A DNA stretch of 64,000 nt from Oscillospiraceae bacterium (GTDB taxonomy: Bacteria; Bacillota; Clostridia; Oscillospirales; Ruminococcaceae): assembly GCA_004554485.1 (NCBI GenBank), contig SFLS01000001.1, positions 34,354-98,353 of the forward strand, read 5' to 3'. The notes beneath the pieces are model-generated. The model saw nothing but the letters and a program-made list of their open reading frames with translations, searched no databases and was not told where the DNA came from. Position 1 is the stretch's first letter; the number at the start of each line of letters is the position of its first letter. Made by a program: the position numbers and the translations under genes. Below, in pieces: positions 1-14,453 of the stretch.

Positions 1-81
1 AGTGGTCTTACCATGGTCAACGTGACCAATGGTACCGATGTTTACGTGGGGTTTGGTGCGCTCAAATTTCTGTTTTGCCAT
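1..81 (-). CDS. tuf: Elongation factor Tu, N-terminal 27 codons (cut by window edge)
   Basis: EF-Tu is the GTPase that brings aminoacyl-tRNA to the ribosome. Only the first 27 codons lie in the window; the rest is beyond base 1. The visible protein begins [20 protein letters not shown] and runs into the P-loop G-HVDHGKT, which is diagnostic of EF-Tu. The start is an ATG at 81-79 with a purine-rich ribosome site (GGGAGG) just upstream on the minus strand. It is the last visible gene of the rpsL-rpsG-fusA-tuf string, 94 bases after fusA. Confidence 0.96.
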   Translation of the reverse strand, partial: MAKQKFERTKPHVNIGTIGHVDHGKTT

Positions 82-127
82 CGTAAAATCCTCCCTTTGA
101 TAATCATTGTTTTTATTGTTTGTATTA

Positions 128-159
128 TTTCCGGCTCAGCACTGTGTTTTTGCCGGAAA
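128..159 (-). other. Hairpin in the fusA-tuf spacer
   Basis: TTTCCGGC and GCCGGAAA form an 8-bp stem with a 16-base loop in the 94-base gap between fusA and tuf. No T-run follows on the minus strand, so it looks like an mRNA processing or stability element rather than a terminator. Function is inferred only from position. Confidence 0.4.
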
Positions 160-175
160 CGCGTTATGATTGGGG

Positions 176-2260
176 TCACTCCGCCGCTTTGGTGCGGGAA
201 GTTACCAGCTTCTCTGCGATGTTCTTGGGCAGCTCGATATAGTGGCTGGGCTCCATGGTATACTGGCCTCGGCCCTGCGTTTTGCTGCGCAGGTCGGTGG
301 CGTAACCGAACATCTCAGAAAGGGGTACAAAAGCGTCGATCTGCTTGGCGCCGGGACGGTCCCCAAACCCGCGGATCTGACCGCGGCGGGAGTTCAGGTC
401 GCCGATCACGTCACCCATATACTCCTCGGGCACAATCACGCAAACCTTCATGATCGGCTCCAGGATCACGGGATCCGCCTTTCTCATGGCCTCTTTAAAG
501 GCCATGGAACCGGCGATCTTAAACGCCATTTCGGAGGAGTCCACCTCATGGTAGGAACCGTCGTACAGCGTCACGATGCAGTCCACTACCGGGTAGCCCG
601 CCAGTACGCCGCTTGCCATCGCGCCCTTGATACCCGCATCGACTGCCGGGATATACTCCTTGGGGATGGCGCCGCCGACGACTTCGTTGCGGAACTCGTA
701 GCCCTTGCCGCTCTCGTTGGGCTCCAGACGGATCTTAACGTGACCGTACTGGCCCTTACCGCCGCTCTGGCGGGCGTACTTGTGGTCGACGTCGGCCATC
801 TTGCGTACCGTTTCCTTGTAGGCAACCTGGGGCTTACCCACATTGGCCTCTACCTTAAACTCACGCAGCAGACGGTCCACGATGATCTCCAGGTGCAGCT
901 CGCCCATGCCGGCGATAATGGTTTGCCCGGTCTCCTCGTCGGTGTAGGTGCGGAAAGTGGGGTCCTCCTCTGCCAGCTTGGCAAGGCCCAGGCCCATCTT
1001 CTCCTGACCGACCTTGGTCTTGGGCTCGATCGCGACACGGATTACCGGCTCCGGGAACTCCATCGATTCCAGAACGATGGGGTGCTTGGGGTCGCACAGC
1101 GTATCACCGGTGGTGGTGTTCTTCAGGCCCACGGCGCCGGCAATATCACCGGCATAGCAGGTCTCAATATCCTTGCGGTGGTTGGCGTGCATCTGCAGGA
1201 TACGTCCCATACGCTCGCTGTTGCGCTTTACCGAGTTGTATACGCTGGTGCCCGCGTCTACGGTACCGGAATACACCCGGAAGAAGCACAGCTTGCCCAC
1301 GTAGGGGTCGGTCATGATCTTAAAGGCGAGCGCGGCAAACGGCGCGTCGTCGCTGGAGGGTCTGGTCTCCTCCTCCTCGGTATCGGGGTTGACACCCTTG
1401 ATATCGGGTACATCGGTGGGGGCCGGCATATAGTCCACTACAGCGTCCAGCAGCTTCTGCACGCCCTTGTTGCGGTAGGAACTGCCGCAGCACACGGGGA
1501 CCATCTCGTTGGCAATGGTGGATTTGCGGATGCAGCTCTTGATCTCCTCGACGGTCAGTTCTTCCCCGTCCAGGTACTTCATCAGCAGCTCCTCGTCCTG
1601 CTCCGCCACGTGCTCCAGCAGCTCGTGGCGGTATTCCTCTGCCTTGTCAAGCATATCGGCGGGGATCTCCTCCACGCGGATATCCTTTCCCAGGTCATCG
1701 TAGTAGACGTAGGCCTTCATCTCTACCAGGTCGATAATACCCTTAAAGGTATCCTCGACGCCGATGGGCAGCTGGATCGGAACGGCGTTGCACTTCAGAC
1801 GGTCACGCATCATGCGCACTACATTGTAGAAATCCGCGCCCATGATATCCATCTTGTTTACAAAGGCCATTCTCGGCACGTGGTACTTGTCAGCCTGGCG
1901 CCAAACGGTCTCAGACTGCGGCTCTACGCCGCCCTTGGCGCAAAAGACGGTCACGGAACCGTCCAGCACGCGCAGGGAGCGCTCAACCTCTACCGTAAAA
2001 TCAACGTGCCCCGGGGTGTCGATGATATTGATGCGGTGATTCTTCCAATAGGCGGTCGTGGCGGCGGAGGTGATGGTGATACCACGCTCCTGCTCCTGCT
2101 CCATCCAGTCCATGGTGGCGCTGCCGTCATGGGTCTCACCCAGCTTGTAGTTCACGCCTGTATAGTACAGGATTCGCTCGGTGGTGGTGGTTTTGCCGGC
2201 GTCGATGTGCGCCATGATGCCTATATTACGCGTTTTCTCTAAGGATACATCTCTTGGCAT
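176..2260 (-). CDS. fusA: Elongation factor G
   Basis: EF-G is the translocase GTPase that moves tRNA and mRNA through the ribosome after peptide-bond formation, and it acts in ribosome recycling. The 694-residue length is the family norm. The G1 loop AHIDAGKTT is at residues 17-25, G3 DTPGHVDF at 81-88, and NKMD (G4) near 136; the C-terminal domains IV and V are complete. The ATG at 2260 is the usual family start. The gene lies between rpsG (81-base gap) and tuf, the conserved str order. Nothing in it is unusual, and its constitutive expression probably comes from the rpsL promoter. Confidence 0.98.
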   Translation of the reverse strand: MPRDVSLEKTRNIGIMAHIDAGKTTTTERILYYTGVNYKLGETHDGSATMDWMEQEQERGITITSAATTAYWKNHRINIIDTPGHVDFTVEVERSLRVLDGSVTVFCAKGGVEPQSETVWRQADKYHVPRMAFVNKMDIMGADFYNVVRMMRDRLKCNAVPIQLPIGVEDTFKGIIDLVEMKAYVYYDDLGKDIRVEEIPADMLDKAEEYRHELLEHVAEQDEELLMKYLDGEELTVEEIKSCIRKSTIANEMVPVCCGSSYRNKGVQKLLDAVVDYMPAPTDVPDIKGVNPDTEEEETRPSSDDAPFAALAFKIMTDPYVGKLCFFRVYSGTVDAGTSVYNSVKRNSERMGRILQMHANHRKDIETCYAGDIAGAVGLKNTTTGDTLCDPKHPIVLESMEFPEPVIRVAIEPKTKVGQEKMGLGLAKLAEEDPTFRTYTDEETGQTIIAGMGELHLEIIVDRLLREFKVEANVGKPQVAYKETVRKMADVDHKYARQSGGKGQYGHVKIRLEPNESGKGYEFRNEVVGGAIPKEYIPAVDAGIKGAMASGVLAGYPVVDCIVTLYDGSYHEVDSSEMAFKIAGSMAFKEAMRKADPVILEPIMKVCVIVPEEYMGDVIGDLNSRRGQIRGFGDRPGAKQIDAFVPLSEMFGYATDLRSKTQGRGQYTMEPSHYIELPKNIAEKLVTSRTKAAE

Positions 2261-2284
2261 AGTGCCCTCCTAATAAAGTTGCGG

Positions 2285-2313
2285 ATTCTTTGCCCGTGGG
2301 CCGGGCAAAGAAT
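2285..2313 (-). other. Perfect 12-bp hairpin between rpsG and fusA
   Basis: ATTCTTTGCCCG and CGGGCAAAGAAT pair perfectly around a 5-base loop in the rpsG-fusA spacer. There is no T-run on the minus strand, so an intrinsic terminator is unlikely. An mRNA processing site or a structure for ribosomal-protein feedback are both possible; in E. coli the S7 feedback site lies in the rpsL-rpsG spacer instead. Confidence 0.5.
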
Positions 2314-2341
2314 AGTAAAAAAGCAGCAAAATTCGCCGGAA

Positions 2342-2812
2342 TTACCATCTGAAATGGGCGAAAGCCTTGTTGGCTTCGGCCATCTTGTGGGTATCCTCGC
2401 GCTTCTTGCAGGCTGCGCCCAGCCCGTTCATGGCGTCCATGATTTCTCCGGCCAGTCTCTGGGCCATCATCTTCTCACTGCGGGCACGGCTGTAGTTGGT
2501 CAGCCAGCGCAGACCCAGGGTCTGACGGCGCTCCGGACGGACCTCCATGGGGACCTGATAGGTCGCGCCGCCGACACGGCGGGCTTTGATCTCCAGAACG
2601 GGCATGATGTTTTCCATCGCCTGCTCAAAAGCTTCCAGCGGGTCCTTGCCGGTCTTTTCCTTTACGATGTCAAACGCACCGTAAACGATCTTCTGTGCAA
2701 CGCCCTTTTTGCCGTCCAACATGATGTTGTTGATCAGGCGGGTGACCAGCTTGGAATTGTAAAGCGGATCCGGCAGAACGTCGCGTCTCGCGATATTACC
2801 TCTTCTTGGCAC
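2342..2812 (-). CDS. rpsG: 30S ribosomal protein S7
   Basis: S7 nucleates assembly of the 30S head by binding the 3' domain of 16S rRNA and contacts E-site tRNA. The protein matches the family end to end over 156 residues: [15 protein letters not shown] at the N-terminus, [13 protein letters not shown] in the middle, and AFAHFRW at the C-terminus. The start is taken as GTG at 2812. It gives the standard N-terminus and has AAGGAGGG about eight bases upstream, whereas an in-frame ATG at 2905 would add 31 unrelated residues. The gene lies between rpsL and fusA as in most bacteria. Confidence 0.97.
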   Translation of the reverse strand: MPRRGNIARRDVLPDPLYNSKLVTRLINNIMLDGKKGVAQKIVYGAFDIVKEKTGKDPLEAFEQAMENIMPVLEIKARRVGGATYQVPMEVRPERRQTLGLRWLTNYSRARSEKMMAQRLAGEIMDAMNGLGAACKKREDTHKMAEANKAFAHFRW

Positions 2813-2931
2813 TTCGCTTCCCTCCTTCATAATAAAATGAGATCTTCGGTACTCGAAAGTAAGTCCCACTCCCGTCGGCCAGTCCATAGGCCTATAATAA
2901 GCCATCTTTCATGGCACTGTTGACGGAATGA

Positions 2932-3363
2932 TTACTTCTTCGCGGCACCAGCCTTTTTCGGCCGCTTGGCGCCGTATTTGCTACGGGCCTGGTTGCGGTT
3001 CTGGACTCCCTGGGTATCCAGCGTACCGCGGATGATGTGGTAACGCACACCGGGAAGGTCCTTTACACGGCCGCCGCGGATCAGCACGACGCTGTGCTCC
3101 TGCAGGTTATGGCCGATACCGGGGATATACGCGGTAGCCTCGATGCCGTTGGAAAGCCGGACTCTTGCTACTTTACGCAGCGCGGAGTTGGGCTTCTTGG
3201 GGGTAGAGGTACGGATCGCAGTGCAGACGCCGCGCTTTTGCGGGGAGCTCTGATCGGTCATCACGCGCTTTTTGGCGTTCCAGCCCTTCAGCAGCGCCGG
3301 TGCGGTGGCTTTCTTTTCCACGGTCTCTCTACCTTTGCGAACGAGTTGGTTAAAGGTTGGCAT
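2932..3363 (-). CDS. rpsL: 30S ribosomal protein S12
   Basis: S12 sits at the decoding centre and controls accuracy. The 143 residues begin [12 protein letters not shown] and include the conserved [15 protein letters not shown] loop, whose Lys is a classic streptomycin-resistance site, plus the second loop with [10 protein letters not shown]. Here the decoding-site lysines are present, so the sequence shows no resistance substitution there. AAGGAGGA lies directly upstream of the ATG at 3363. It is the first gene after a clear promoter and a leader hairpin, so rpsL-rpsG-fusA-tuf is probably a unit separable from rpoBC. Confidence 0.97.
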   Translation of the reverse strand: MPTFNQLVRKGRETVEKKATAPALLKGWNAKKRVMTDQSSPQKRGVCTAIRTSTPKKPNSALRKVARVRLSNGIEATAYIPGIGHNLQEHSVVLIRGGRVKDLPGVRYHIIRGTLDTQGVQNRNQARSKYGAKRPKKAGAAKK

Positions 3364-3400
3364 GGTTGTCCTCCTTTCTTCAAAAGATATTTATTCATGG

Positions 3401-3430
3401 ACACAAACCCGGAGGGTATCCGGGTTGTGT
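3401..3430 (-). promoter_or_regulatory. Leader hairpin upstream of rpsL
   Basis: AACCCGGA/TCCGGGTT with four further outer pairs and one bulged A forms a stem of about 12 bp around GGGTA. It lies between the rpsL promoter and the ribosome site. No T-run follows on the minus strand. It may stabilise the mRNA or serve feedback control. Confidence 0.5.
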
Positions 3431-3464
3431 TTTCATGACGGAACAGTTTTCCACCCAGTTAAAC

Positions 3465-3494
3465 ATTCTATCAAATTCCCCGTCGGATTGTCAA
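3465..3494 (-). promoter_or_regulatory. Promoter of the rpsL-rpsG-fusA-tuf operon
   Basis: On the minus strand there is TTGACA, an 18-base spacer, then TAGAAT, about 100 bases before rpsL. No terminator is visible after rpoC, so read-through from rpoBC is also likely. Confidence 0.75.
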
Positions 3495-3551
3495 GTAATG
3501 TTTTGGATATTTTTCACCATCTTACTATCCTTCTTTTGGGGAAAATGACTT

Positions 3552-6500
3552 TTACATCACGATGGCATTGGACCGGGCCGCCAGCGCCTCCAGGTTCGCC
3601 TGAGAGGTCTCCTCCTCGGCGCGCTTTTCCTCGGTATAGGTCACCAGGCCGGTACCGGCGGGGATCAGCTTGCCGATGATGACGTTCTCCTTCAGGCCCT
3701 GCAGCGGGTCTACCTTACCCTTGATGGCCGCCTCGGTCAGCACGCGGGTCGTCTCCTGGAAGGAGGCCGCCGACATAAAGCTGTCGGTCGCCAGCGAAGC
3801 CTTGGTGATGCCCTGCAGGATGGGGGTGTAGATCGCCTTCTGGCGGCTGCCGCCGTCCTCGGCGTTCTCGCGGTCGATCTGCTCGTTGAGGTGCAGTACC
3901 TCGGCACGGTCGGCCATCATACCGCGGATATAGTCGGTATCGCCGGGTTCCTCGATGCGTACCTTCTTCATCATCTGTCGGACGATGACCTCGATATGCT
4001 TATCGTTGATATCAACGCCCTGGGTACGGTAAACCATCTGCACCTCGCGGATCAGATATTCCTGCACCGCCAGCTCGCCGTTCACCAGCAGCACCTCGCT
4101 GGGGTCGGCGGAGCCTTCTGTGATCATGGTGCCCTTCTGGATCAGGTCGCCCTCATGCACCCGCAGCTTGCTGCCGAAAACGATCTGGTGCTCAAAGTGG
4201 TCGCCGGTCTCGGGGTCATCCACCTTTACCACATCCACGCCCTTGTTGTCCTTGTCAAAGGAAACCAGTCCGCCATTGTGGGCGATCACCGCCACGCTCT
4301 TGGGCTTGCGTGCCTCAAACAGCTCCTCTACACGGGGCAGACCCTGTGTAATGTCGCTGGCGGAAGCAATACCGCCGGTGTGGAAGGTTCTCATGGTCAG
4401 CTGGGTACCGGGCTCACCGATGGACTGTGCGGCAATAATGCCCACCGCCTCGCCGATGGCCACGGGGGTGTTGTTGGAAAGGTTGGCGCCGTAGCAGCGG
4501 CTGCAGGCGCCGTTCTTGGCGCGGCAGTTGATGACGCTGCGGATCTTCAGCGAGGTGATGCCCGCCGCCACGATCTCCTCCGCGGTCTGGTAGGTGATCA
4601 TCTCCTCGCGGCTGGCCAGCAGCTCGCCGGTCCGGGGATCCACCACGTCCTCGCAGGGATAGCGTCCGGTCAGGCGCTCCGCCAGCTCCTCGATCACGCG
4701 GTTGCCGTCGGTGATGGCCTCCACGTCGATCCCTTCATGGGTGCCGCAGTCCTCCTCACGGATGATGACCTCCTGGGATACATCCACCAGACGGCGGGTC
4801 AGGTACCCGGAGTCCGCGGTACGCAGCGCGGTATCCGCCAGACCCTTACGGGCGCCGCGGCTGGACTGGAAGTATTCCAGAATGTTCAGGCCTTCACGGT
4901 AGTTGGCGCGGATGGGGATCTCGATGGTCTGGCCGGAGGTGTTGGCAATGTTGCCGCGCATACCGGCCAGCTGGTTGATCTGGTCCATCGAACCACGGGC
5001 GCCGGAATCCGCCATCATATAAATGGGGTTCAGCTTACCGAAGTTCTCCTTCAGCGAAGCCTTGACCTCGTTGGTGGCGTCACGCCATACGGCAATGGTC
5101 TGCTGGTAGCGGTCGTCCTCGGAGATATAGCCGCGGTCAAACTTCTTGCGGATCTTGGAGACCTCGGCCTCCGCGGCGGCCAGCACATCCTTCTTGTTGG
5201 GCGGGATGGTGGCGTCGCACACCGCGACGGTCAGGGCCGCGCGGGTCGAATACTTGTAGCCCTGGCTCTTGATGGCGTCCAGCACCTCGCTGGTATCGGT
5301 GGTGCCGTGCTTCTTTATGCTCTTGTCAATGATCTTGGAAAGCTGCTTTTTGCCTACCTGGAAGTCCACCTCCGGGCGCAGCTCGTTGCCGGGCTGGCTG
5401 CGGTCTATAAAGCCCAGGTCCTGCGGAATAGGGTCGTTGAAGATGTTGATCCCCACGGTGGTGTGGATGCTGCCGGTCACGGTCTGGCCGTTCACCGTCT
5501 TGGTCACCCGCACGCGGATCGGCTCATGCAGCACCAGGTCGCCGGTCTGATAGGCCATCAGCGCCTCGTCGGGGCTGCGGTAGATCTTCAGCGGATGGGG
5601 ATTGGCGGCATAGGCCTTTTCCCACTCCGGGATGGAGGTAAACACGCCGGGGTTGCGGATCTCATCGGTGGCGTAGTTTTTATCGATAATGGTGGTCAGG
5701 TAGTAGGAGCCCAGCACCATATCCTGCGAAGGCACCGCGACCGGCCGGCCGTCGGAAAGCTTCAGCAGGTTGTTGGCAGCCAGCATCAGGAAGCGGGCCT
5801 CTGCCTGCGCCTCGGCGGAAAGCGGTACGTGTACCGCCATCTGGTCGCCGTCAAAGTCGGCGTTAAAGGCGGTGCAGACCAGCGGATGCAGCTTCAGCGC
5901 GCGGCCCTCCACCAGGATCGGCTCAAAGGCCTGGATGCCCAGACGGTGCAGCGTGGGGGCGCGGTTCATCAGCACGGGATGTCCCTTGATGACCACCTCC
6001 AGCGCGTCCCATACCTCCTTGGGGGAGCCGCGGTCCACCATCTTGCGGGCCTTGCGGATATTCTCGGCCACCTTCAGGTCGACCAGACGCTTCATTACGA
6101 AGGGCTTGAACAGCTCCAGCGCCATTTCCTTGGGCAGGCCGCACTGGTACATTTTCAGCTCGGGGCCTACCACGATGACCGAACGGCCGGAATAGTCCAC
6201 GCGCTTGCCCAGCAGGTTCTGGCGGAACCGCCCCTGCTTGCCCTTCAGCATATCGCTCAGCGATTTCAGGGCGCGATTGTTGGGGCCGGTCACCGGTCTG
6301 CCGCGGCGGCCGTTATCGATCAGGGCGTCCACAGCCTCCTGCAGCATCCGCTTTTCGTTGCGGACAATGATGTCGGGCGCGTCCAGCTCCAGCAGCTTTT
6401 TCAGGCGGTTGTTGCGGTTGATGACCCGGCGGTACAGGTCGTTCAGGTCGCTGGTGGCAAAGCGTCCGCCGTCCAGCTGTACCATGGGGCGGATCTCCGG

Positions 6501-7202
6501 CGGGATGACCGGCAGAACGTCCAGGATCATCCACTCCGGCTTGTTGCCGCTGGCGCGGAAAGCCTCCACCACATCCAGCCGCTTCAGCAGCTTGGCCTTC
6601 TTTTGTCCGGTGGCCTTTTCCAGCTCCTGCTTGATCTCCGCCGAAAGCGCCTCGATATCCAGCTGCTGCAGCAGCTTCTTCACCGCTTCGGCGCCCATGC
6701 CGGCGTCAAATTCGTCCTCATAGGCCTCCCGGTACTCGTTGTACTCCCGCTCGCTCAGCAGGGCGTACTTTTTCAGCTTGGTGTTGCCGGGGTCAATCAC
6801 GATATAGGAGGCAAAATACAGTACCTTTTCCAGCACGCGGGGGCTCAGGTTCAGCAGCAGGCCCATCCGGCTGGAGGTCCCCTTGAAATACCAGATATGC
6901 GAAACGGGGGCGGCCAGCTCGATGTGGCCCATCCGTTCGCGGCGCACCTTGGCGCGGGTCACTTCCACGCCGCAGCGCTCGCACACCTTGCCCTTAAAGC
7001 GGATGCGCTTATACTTTCCGCAGTAGCATTCCCAGTCCTTGGTCGGCCCAAAGATGCGCTCGCAGAACAGGCCGTCGCGCTCCGGCTTCAGGGTGCGGTA
7101 GTTGATGGTCTCAGGCTTTTTTACTTCGCCGTAGCTCCAGGAGCGAATGGCATCGGGGGAAGCCAGCCCGATTTTGATCGATTCAAAAGATTTGTTATCC
7201 AA
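3552..7202 (-). CDS. rpoC: DNA-directed RNA polymerase subunit beta'
   Basis: The beta' subunit carries the catalytic magnesium of RNA polymerase. The protein is 1216 residues and complete. The N-terminal zinc site has four cysteines at about 59, 61, 74 and 77, and the absolutely conserved NADFDGDQM, which binds the catalytic metal, is at 447-455. The bridge helix and trigger loop region ([16 protein letters not shown]) follow in the C-terminal half. The gene starts 18 bases after rpoB and is cotranscribed with it. The Firmicutes-type short form, without the large insertions of proteobacterial beta', fits the organism. Confidence 0.98.
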   Translation of the reverse strand: MDNKSFESIKIGLASPDAIRSWSYGEVKKPETINYRTLKPERDGLFCERIFGPTKDWECYCGKYKRIRFKGKVCERCGVEVTRAKVRRERMGHIELAAPVSHIWYFKGTSSRMGLLLNLSPRVLEKVLYFASYIVIDPGNTKLKKYALLSEREYNEYREAYEDEFDAGMGAEAVKKLLQQLDIEALSAEIKQELEKATGQKKAKLLKRLDVVEAFRASGNKPEWMILDVLPVIPPEIRPMVQLDGGRFATSDLNDLYRRVINRNNRLKKLLELDAPDIIVRNEKRMLQEAVDALIDNGRRGRPVTGPNNRALKSLSDMLKGKQGRFRQNLLGKRVDYSGRSVIVVGPELKMYQCGLPKEMALELFKPFVMKRLVDLKVAENIRKARKMVDRGSPKEVWDALEVVIKGHPVLMNRAPTLHRLGIQAFEPILVEGRALKLHPLVCTAFNADFDGDQMAVHVPLSAEAQAEARFLMLAANNLLKLSDGRPVAVPSQDMVLGSYYLTTIIDKNYATDEIRNPGVFTSIPEWEKAYAANPHPLKIYRSPDEALMAYQTGDLVLHEPIRVRVTKTVNGQTVTGSIHTTVGINIFNDPIPQDLGFIDRSQPGNELRPEVDFQVGKKQLSKIIDKSIKKHGTTDTSEVLDAIKSQGYKYSTRAALTVAVCDATIPPNKKDVLAAAEAEVSKIRKKFDRGYISEDDRYQQTIAVWRDATNEVKASLKENFGKLNPIYMMADSGARGSMDQINQLAGMRGNIANTSGQTIEIPIRANYREGLNILEYFQSSRGARKGLADTALRTADSGYLTRRLVDVSQEVIIREEDCGTHEGIDVEAITDGNRVIEELAERLTGRYPCEDVVDPRTGELLASREEMITYQTAEEIVAAGITSLKIRSVINCRAKNGACSRCYGANLSNNTPVAIGEAVGIIAAQSIGEPGTQLTMRTFHTGGIASASDITQGLPRVEELFEARKPKSVAVIAHNGGLVSFDKDNKGVDVVKVDDPETGDHFEHQIVFGSKLRVHEGDLIQKGTMITEGSADPSEVLLVNGELAVQEYLIREVQMVYRTQGVDINDKHIEVIVRQMMKKVRIEEPGDTDYIRGMMADRAEVLHLNEQIDRENAEDGGSRQKAIYTPILQGITKASLATDSFMSAASFQETTRVLTEAAIKGKVDPLQGLKENVIIGKLIPAGTGLVTYTEEKRAEEETSQANLEALAARSNAIVM

Positions 7203-7220
7203 ATTTCTTCCCCTCCCAAA

Positions 7221-11048
<3,828 letters not shown>

Positions 11049-11209
11049 CCGAATTTCCACTCCATTCCATCATTTTTTCGCCATCACTTGGGCATCAATG
11101 ACCGCAAAATATTTGTATATTATGCACAGTATCACGAGAGTATTATCGTGACTTATGCACACTTGACAATACCGTTTAGTCATAAAAAGCCATTATGATA
11201 CAGTATATT

Positions 11210-11238
11210 ATTGTAGTGCGAAAACACGGTGCTGTCAA
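11210..11238 (-). promoter_or_regulatory. Promoter of rpoB-rpoC
   Basis: Minus strand TTGACA (11238-11233), a 17-base spacer, then TACAAT (11215-11210): a near-perfect sigma-A promoter. The untranslated leader to rpoB is about 155 bases long and AT-rich, and no clear attenuator was recognised in it. Confidence 0.88.
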
Positions 11239-11286
11239 GCGGAAAAAGCAAAAAGTTTGGGGAATTTTTCTTTCGCCGTTTCCGAC

Positions 11287-11330
11287 AAAAAACGCCCCTG
11301 CCTGTCCCACAATCGGGACAGGCAGGGGCG
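11287..11330 (-). terminator. Terminator of the DUF951-prfA-tsaC-coaE-aminopeptidase operon
   Basis: A 16-bp perfect stem, CGCCCCTGCCTGTCCC with its complement, encloses a six-base loop and is followed by TTTTTT on the minus strand, 18 bases after the aminopeptidase stop codon. Confidence 0.93.
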
Positions 11331-11347
11331 GAAGGGGAAAGCGGCGC

Positions 11348-12745
11348 TTAGCGGTAGAAGGCCCGCATGGCGCGGTAGGTCATGTAAACATCGGTCTTGG
11401 CGACCACCTCGAAGGGGGCGTGCATCGACAGCACCGGAACGCCCAGATCGACGGTATCGATATTGTGCTGGGACACATACAGCGCGACGGTGCCGCCGCC
11501 GCCCTGGTCCACCTTGCCCAGCTCGCCGGTCTGCCAGACCACCTTTTCGCCGTCCAGGAGGCGGCGGGCAAAGCCCATCATCTCGGCAGTGGCGTCGTTG
11601 GTGCCGCTTTTGCCGCGGGCGCCGGTGTACTTGGTGACCACCACGCCGTAATTGATGTAGCTGGCGTTGCGGCGCTCATGCACCTCGCCGTAGGCAGGGT
11701 CGAAGGCCGCATTGACATCGGCGCTGAAGCAATGGCTGTTGGCCAGCACGTGGCGCACCTTGCAGCCCGCCTGGTCCGCCAGATCCTCGATGAAATCCTT
11801 GAGGAAATAGGAATCCATGCCGGTGGGGCCGTTGCTGCCGGTCTCCTCCTTATCCGCCAGAATGGTGACGGAGGTGTATTCGGGGGATTTTTCATCGATC
11901 TCCGCCATCAGAATGGGGTAGGCACAGACGCGGTCATCGTGGCCGTAGGCGCCGATCATCGAGCGGTCCAGGCCGAGATCCCGGGCCTTGAAGGCCGGAA
12001 CGGCGCACAGCTCGGCGGAAAGGAAGTCCTCCTCCCGAATGCCGTATTTTTCAAACAGCAGCCGTGCAATAGCGATCTTGACCTTTTCCTTGCCGGAATC
12101 CTCCCGCAGGCAGGCGCTGCCGATGAGGAGATTGAGCTTTTCTCCCTCGACGCCCTCGCTCATGGTCTTGCGCATCTGGTCGGCCGCCAGGTGGGGCAGC
12201 AGGTCGGTGACGCAGAACACCGGATCGCCGGGCTCTTCACCGATGGCGACGCTGAGGCTGGAGCCGTCCCGGCGGATGACGACGCCGTGCAGCGCCAGCG
12301 GGATAGCCGTCCACTGGTATTTTTTGATGCCGCCGTAATAGTGCGTTTTGAGGAAGCACTGCTCGGCTTCCTCAAAGAGCGGCCGGGGTTTGAGGTCCAG
12401 ACGGGGGCTGTCGATATGCGCCACCCCAATGCGTACCCCCTCCGCCACGCTGCGGCGGCCCATCGTGCAGGCGATGAGCGCCTTGCCGCGGTTGTTGAGG
12501 TAGACCTTATCCCCCGCCTTGTACTGCTTGGCGTAGTCAAAGGGGGTGTAGCCCGCCTTTTCCAGCATGGCAACGGCGGTGGTGACCGCCTCACGCTCGG
12601 TCTTGGCGGCATCCAGGAAGTTCTTGTAGCCCTCGCAGAAATCGCAGGCCGCTTTCAGCTCCTCGGCGGAAAGGGTTTCGGTCATATTTTTGGGTTCCAG
12701 CAGCAGTTCCTCGCGGAGCTGCTCGCCCTGGGTTTTTTCGCTCAT
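11348..12745 (-). CDS. M18 family aminopeptidase
   Basis: This is a cytosolic dinuclear-zinc aminopeptidase of family M18 (aspartyl aminopeptidase/yeast aminopeptidase I type), which trims N-terminal residues from peptides. The 465-residue protein shows the expected metal and catalytic segments in order: GVAHIDSPRLD (first His and Asp), DKEETGSNG (the Glu pair), and LSMHAPFEV (late His). The length is typical of the bacterial long form. It is the last gene of the operon, 33 bases after coaE and just before a strong terminator. Substrate preference cannot be told from sequence. Confidence 0.93.
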   Translation of the reverse strand: MSEKTQGEQLREELLLEPKNMTETLSAEELKAACDFCEGYKNFLDAAKTEREAVTTAVAMLEKAGYTPFDYAKQYKAGDKVYLNNRGKALIACTMGRRSVAEGVRIGVAHIDSPRLDLKPRPLFEEAEQCFLKTHYYGGIKKYQWTAIPLALHGVVIRRDGSSLSVAIGEEPGDPVFCVTDLLPHLAADQMRKTMSEGVEGEKLNLLIGSACLREDSGKEKVKIAIARLLFEKYGIREEDFLSAELCAVPAFKARDLGLDRSMIGAYGHDDRVCAYPILMAEIDEKSPEYTSVTILADKEETGSNGPTGMDSYFLKDFIEDLADQAGCKVRHVLANSHCFSADVNAAFDPAYGEVHERRNASYINYGVVVTKYTGARGKSGTNDATAEMMGFARRLLDGEKVVWQTGELGKVDQGGGGTVALYVSQHNIDTVDLGVPVLSMHAPFEVVAKTDVYMTYRAMRAFYR

Positions 12746-12778
12746 GGTTATGGTCTCCTTTCGGGTGATATGGTGATA

Positions 12779-13375
12779 TTACAGCCTTAAAAACCGGCGG
12801 CAGCGCTCCGTCTCCTGCCGGAGATGGGCCAGATCCGACGAGTTTTCGATGACAAAATGGGCGCGGTAGGTGTAGAAGAAATCCTCGTGCTGGTTTTTCA
12901 TGCGGGCTTCGGCGGCTTCCACGGTAATGCCGTCCCGCTGCAGGATGCGCTGCAGGCGGATGGCCCGCGGCGTCACCACGCTGACCAGCACGTCGCACAG
13001 GGCGTCGCCGCCGCTTTCAAAAAGAGTGGGGGCATCCAGCACGCAGGCGCGCGCGCCGCGCACGCGCGAAGCTTCCTCCATGCGTTTTTTGCACTCGGCA
13101 AGGATCGGCGGGTAGCTGATCTCGCCCAGGCGGCGGAGACTGGCGGGGCTGCCGAACACGACGGCGGCCAGCGCACGGCGGTCCAGCGCGCCCGCGGGGG
13201 TAAGGACCGCAGGGGAAAAGGCGGCGGCCAGCGCCGCTTTGCAGGCGTCGCTTTCCATCACCTCGTGGGCAATGACGTCGGCATCCAGGATCTCGATGCC
13301 GCCCCACTGCCGCATCAGGGCGGTGACGGTGGATTTTCCGCTGCCGGTGGGGCCGGTCAGCCCGATTTTGAGCAT
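12779..13375 (-). CDS. coaE: Dephospho-CoA kinase
   Basis: CoaE phosphorylates dephospho-CoA at the 3'-hydroxyl, the last step of coenzyme A synthesis. The 198-residue protein has the P-loop GPTGSGKST at residues 8-16, the DADVIAHEVM segment that binds substrate, and a lid region ending in RMKNQHEDFF. The start at 13375 (MLKIGLTGP) is supported by AAAGGAG upstream and by alignment of the P-loop; reading further upstream would add unrelated sequence overlapping tsaC. It sits 16 bases after tsaC. Confidence 0.94.
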   Translation of the reverse strand: MLKIGLTGPTGSGKSTVTALMRQWGGIEILDADVIAHEVMESDACKAALAAAFSPAVLTPAGALDRRALAAVVFGSPASLRRLGEISYPPILAECKKRMEEASRVRGARACVLDAPTLFESGGDALCDVLVSVVTPRAIRLQRILQRDGITVEAAEARMKNQHEDFFYTYRAHFVIENSSDLAHLRQETERCRRFLRL

Positions 13376-13391
13376 GGCGTTTTCTCCTTTG

Positions 13392-14453
13392 TTACAGCTT
13401 GACGACACGGAACGCCGCCGCCCGCAGCAGGCGGTTGTAGACGGCAAGGCCGATCTCCTCCGGCTCCGGGGCGTGGACGCAGACTTCGGCGGCTTCCAGC
13501 TTATCCAGCTGGCGCAACACATCAAAGAGGTTCTGCGCCTGGGAGGCGTAATCGTAGGCGGCGCCGTAGCTGATGGTGGGCGCCTGCAGCAGCGAAACGT
13601 CCTCATCAAAGCACATGGCGTAGAAGCCCCCGTCCTCCCCCGCCCTGCACCGCTCCCCGTACAGGCCGTTGACATAAGCGGCGTAGTCGCTTTGGCTGCC
13701 GGCGACCAGGGTAAGCGCCGCCGCCGGGGCGTAATGCTTATACTTCATACCGGGCGAAGGCGCCGCGGCATCCTGCGGGAGCAGATGCAGGACGGCATCG
13801 GCCACCGTGACGCCGCCGCAGACCCGCCGGATATCCTCCGGGGTGACGGCGCCGGGGCGCAGGATCTGCGGGACCTCCCCGAGCAGCGAAACGACGGTGG
13901 ATTCCACCCCCACGGCACAGTCGTCCGATTCCACCACGGCATCCACCAGACCCCAGAGGTCGTCGATGCAGTGGCGGTAGGTAGTGGGGCTGGGGCTGCC
14001 GCTGCGGTTGGCGCTGGGCGCCGCCAGAGGCACCCCGGCCGCCCGGATAACGGCGCGAGCCACCGGATGCGAGGGCATCCGAACGGCGACGCTCTCCAGC
14101 CCGCCGGTGGTGGTAAGCGGCACCCGCTGCGAACGGGGCAGCACCATGGTAAGCGGCCCGGGCCAGAAGGCATCGGCCAACAGGGCGGCGGCGGGCGGCG
14201 CCGAGGCCACCAGCTCCGGGAGCATTTCGCGGTCGGCAATGTGGACGATCATGGGGTTATCGGAGGGGCGGCCCTTGGCGGCATACACTGCCCGCACCGC
14301 TTCGGCGTTGCAGGCGTCGGCGGCCAGGCCGTACACCGTTTCGGTGGGGATAGCGACAAGCCCCCCCTGCCGCAGCAGCTCGGCGGCACGGCGCACGCCT
14401 TCGGCATCCTGCTGCGGATCATATATTTTGATCAGCTCTGTTTTTTTCATCAT
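13392..14453 (-). CDS. L-threonylcarbamoyladenylate synthase, Sua5 type
   Basis: Sua5/TsaC makes threonylcarbamoyl-AMP from threonine, bicarbonate and ATP, the first step of the universal t6A37 tRNA modification. The protein has 353 residues: a YrdC domain (about 1-215) with [18 protein letters not shown] and [10 protein letters not shown], then the Sua5-specific C-terminal domain after a linker (MKYKHYAP). That length marks the Sua5 form rather than short TsaC. Two tandem ATG codons (14453, 14450) overlap the prfA stop in an ATGATGA, so translation is coupled. The prfA-sua5 pairing is common in Firmicutes. Confidence 0.95.
   Translation of the reverse strand: MMKKTELIKIYDPQQDAEGVRRAAELLRQGGLVAIPTETVYGLAADACNAEAVRAVYAAKGRPSDNPMIVHIADREMLPELVASAPPAAALLADAFWPGPLTMVLPRSQRVPLTTTGGLESVAVRMPSHPVARAVIRAAGVPLAAPSANRSGSPSPTTYRHCIDDLWGLVDAVVESDDCAVGVESTVVSLLGEVPQILRPGAVTPEDIRRVCGGVTVADAVLHLLPQDAAAPSPGMKYKHYAPAAALTLVAGSQSDYAAYVNGLYGERCRAGEDGGFYAMCFDEDVSLLQAPTISYGAAYDYASQAQNLFDVLRQLDKLEAAEVCVHAPEPEEIGLAVYNRLLRAAAFRVVKL

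Noticed and set aside
170..2242. A 690-codon open frame on the plus strand opposite fusA
   Set aside because: The complement of a highly biased gene; no domain and no start signal.
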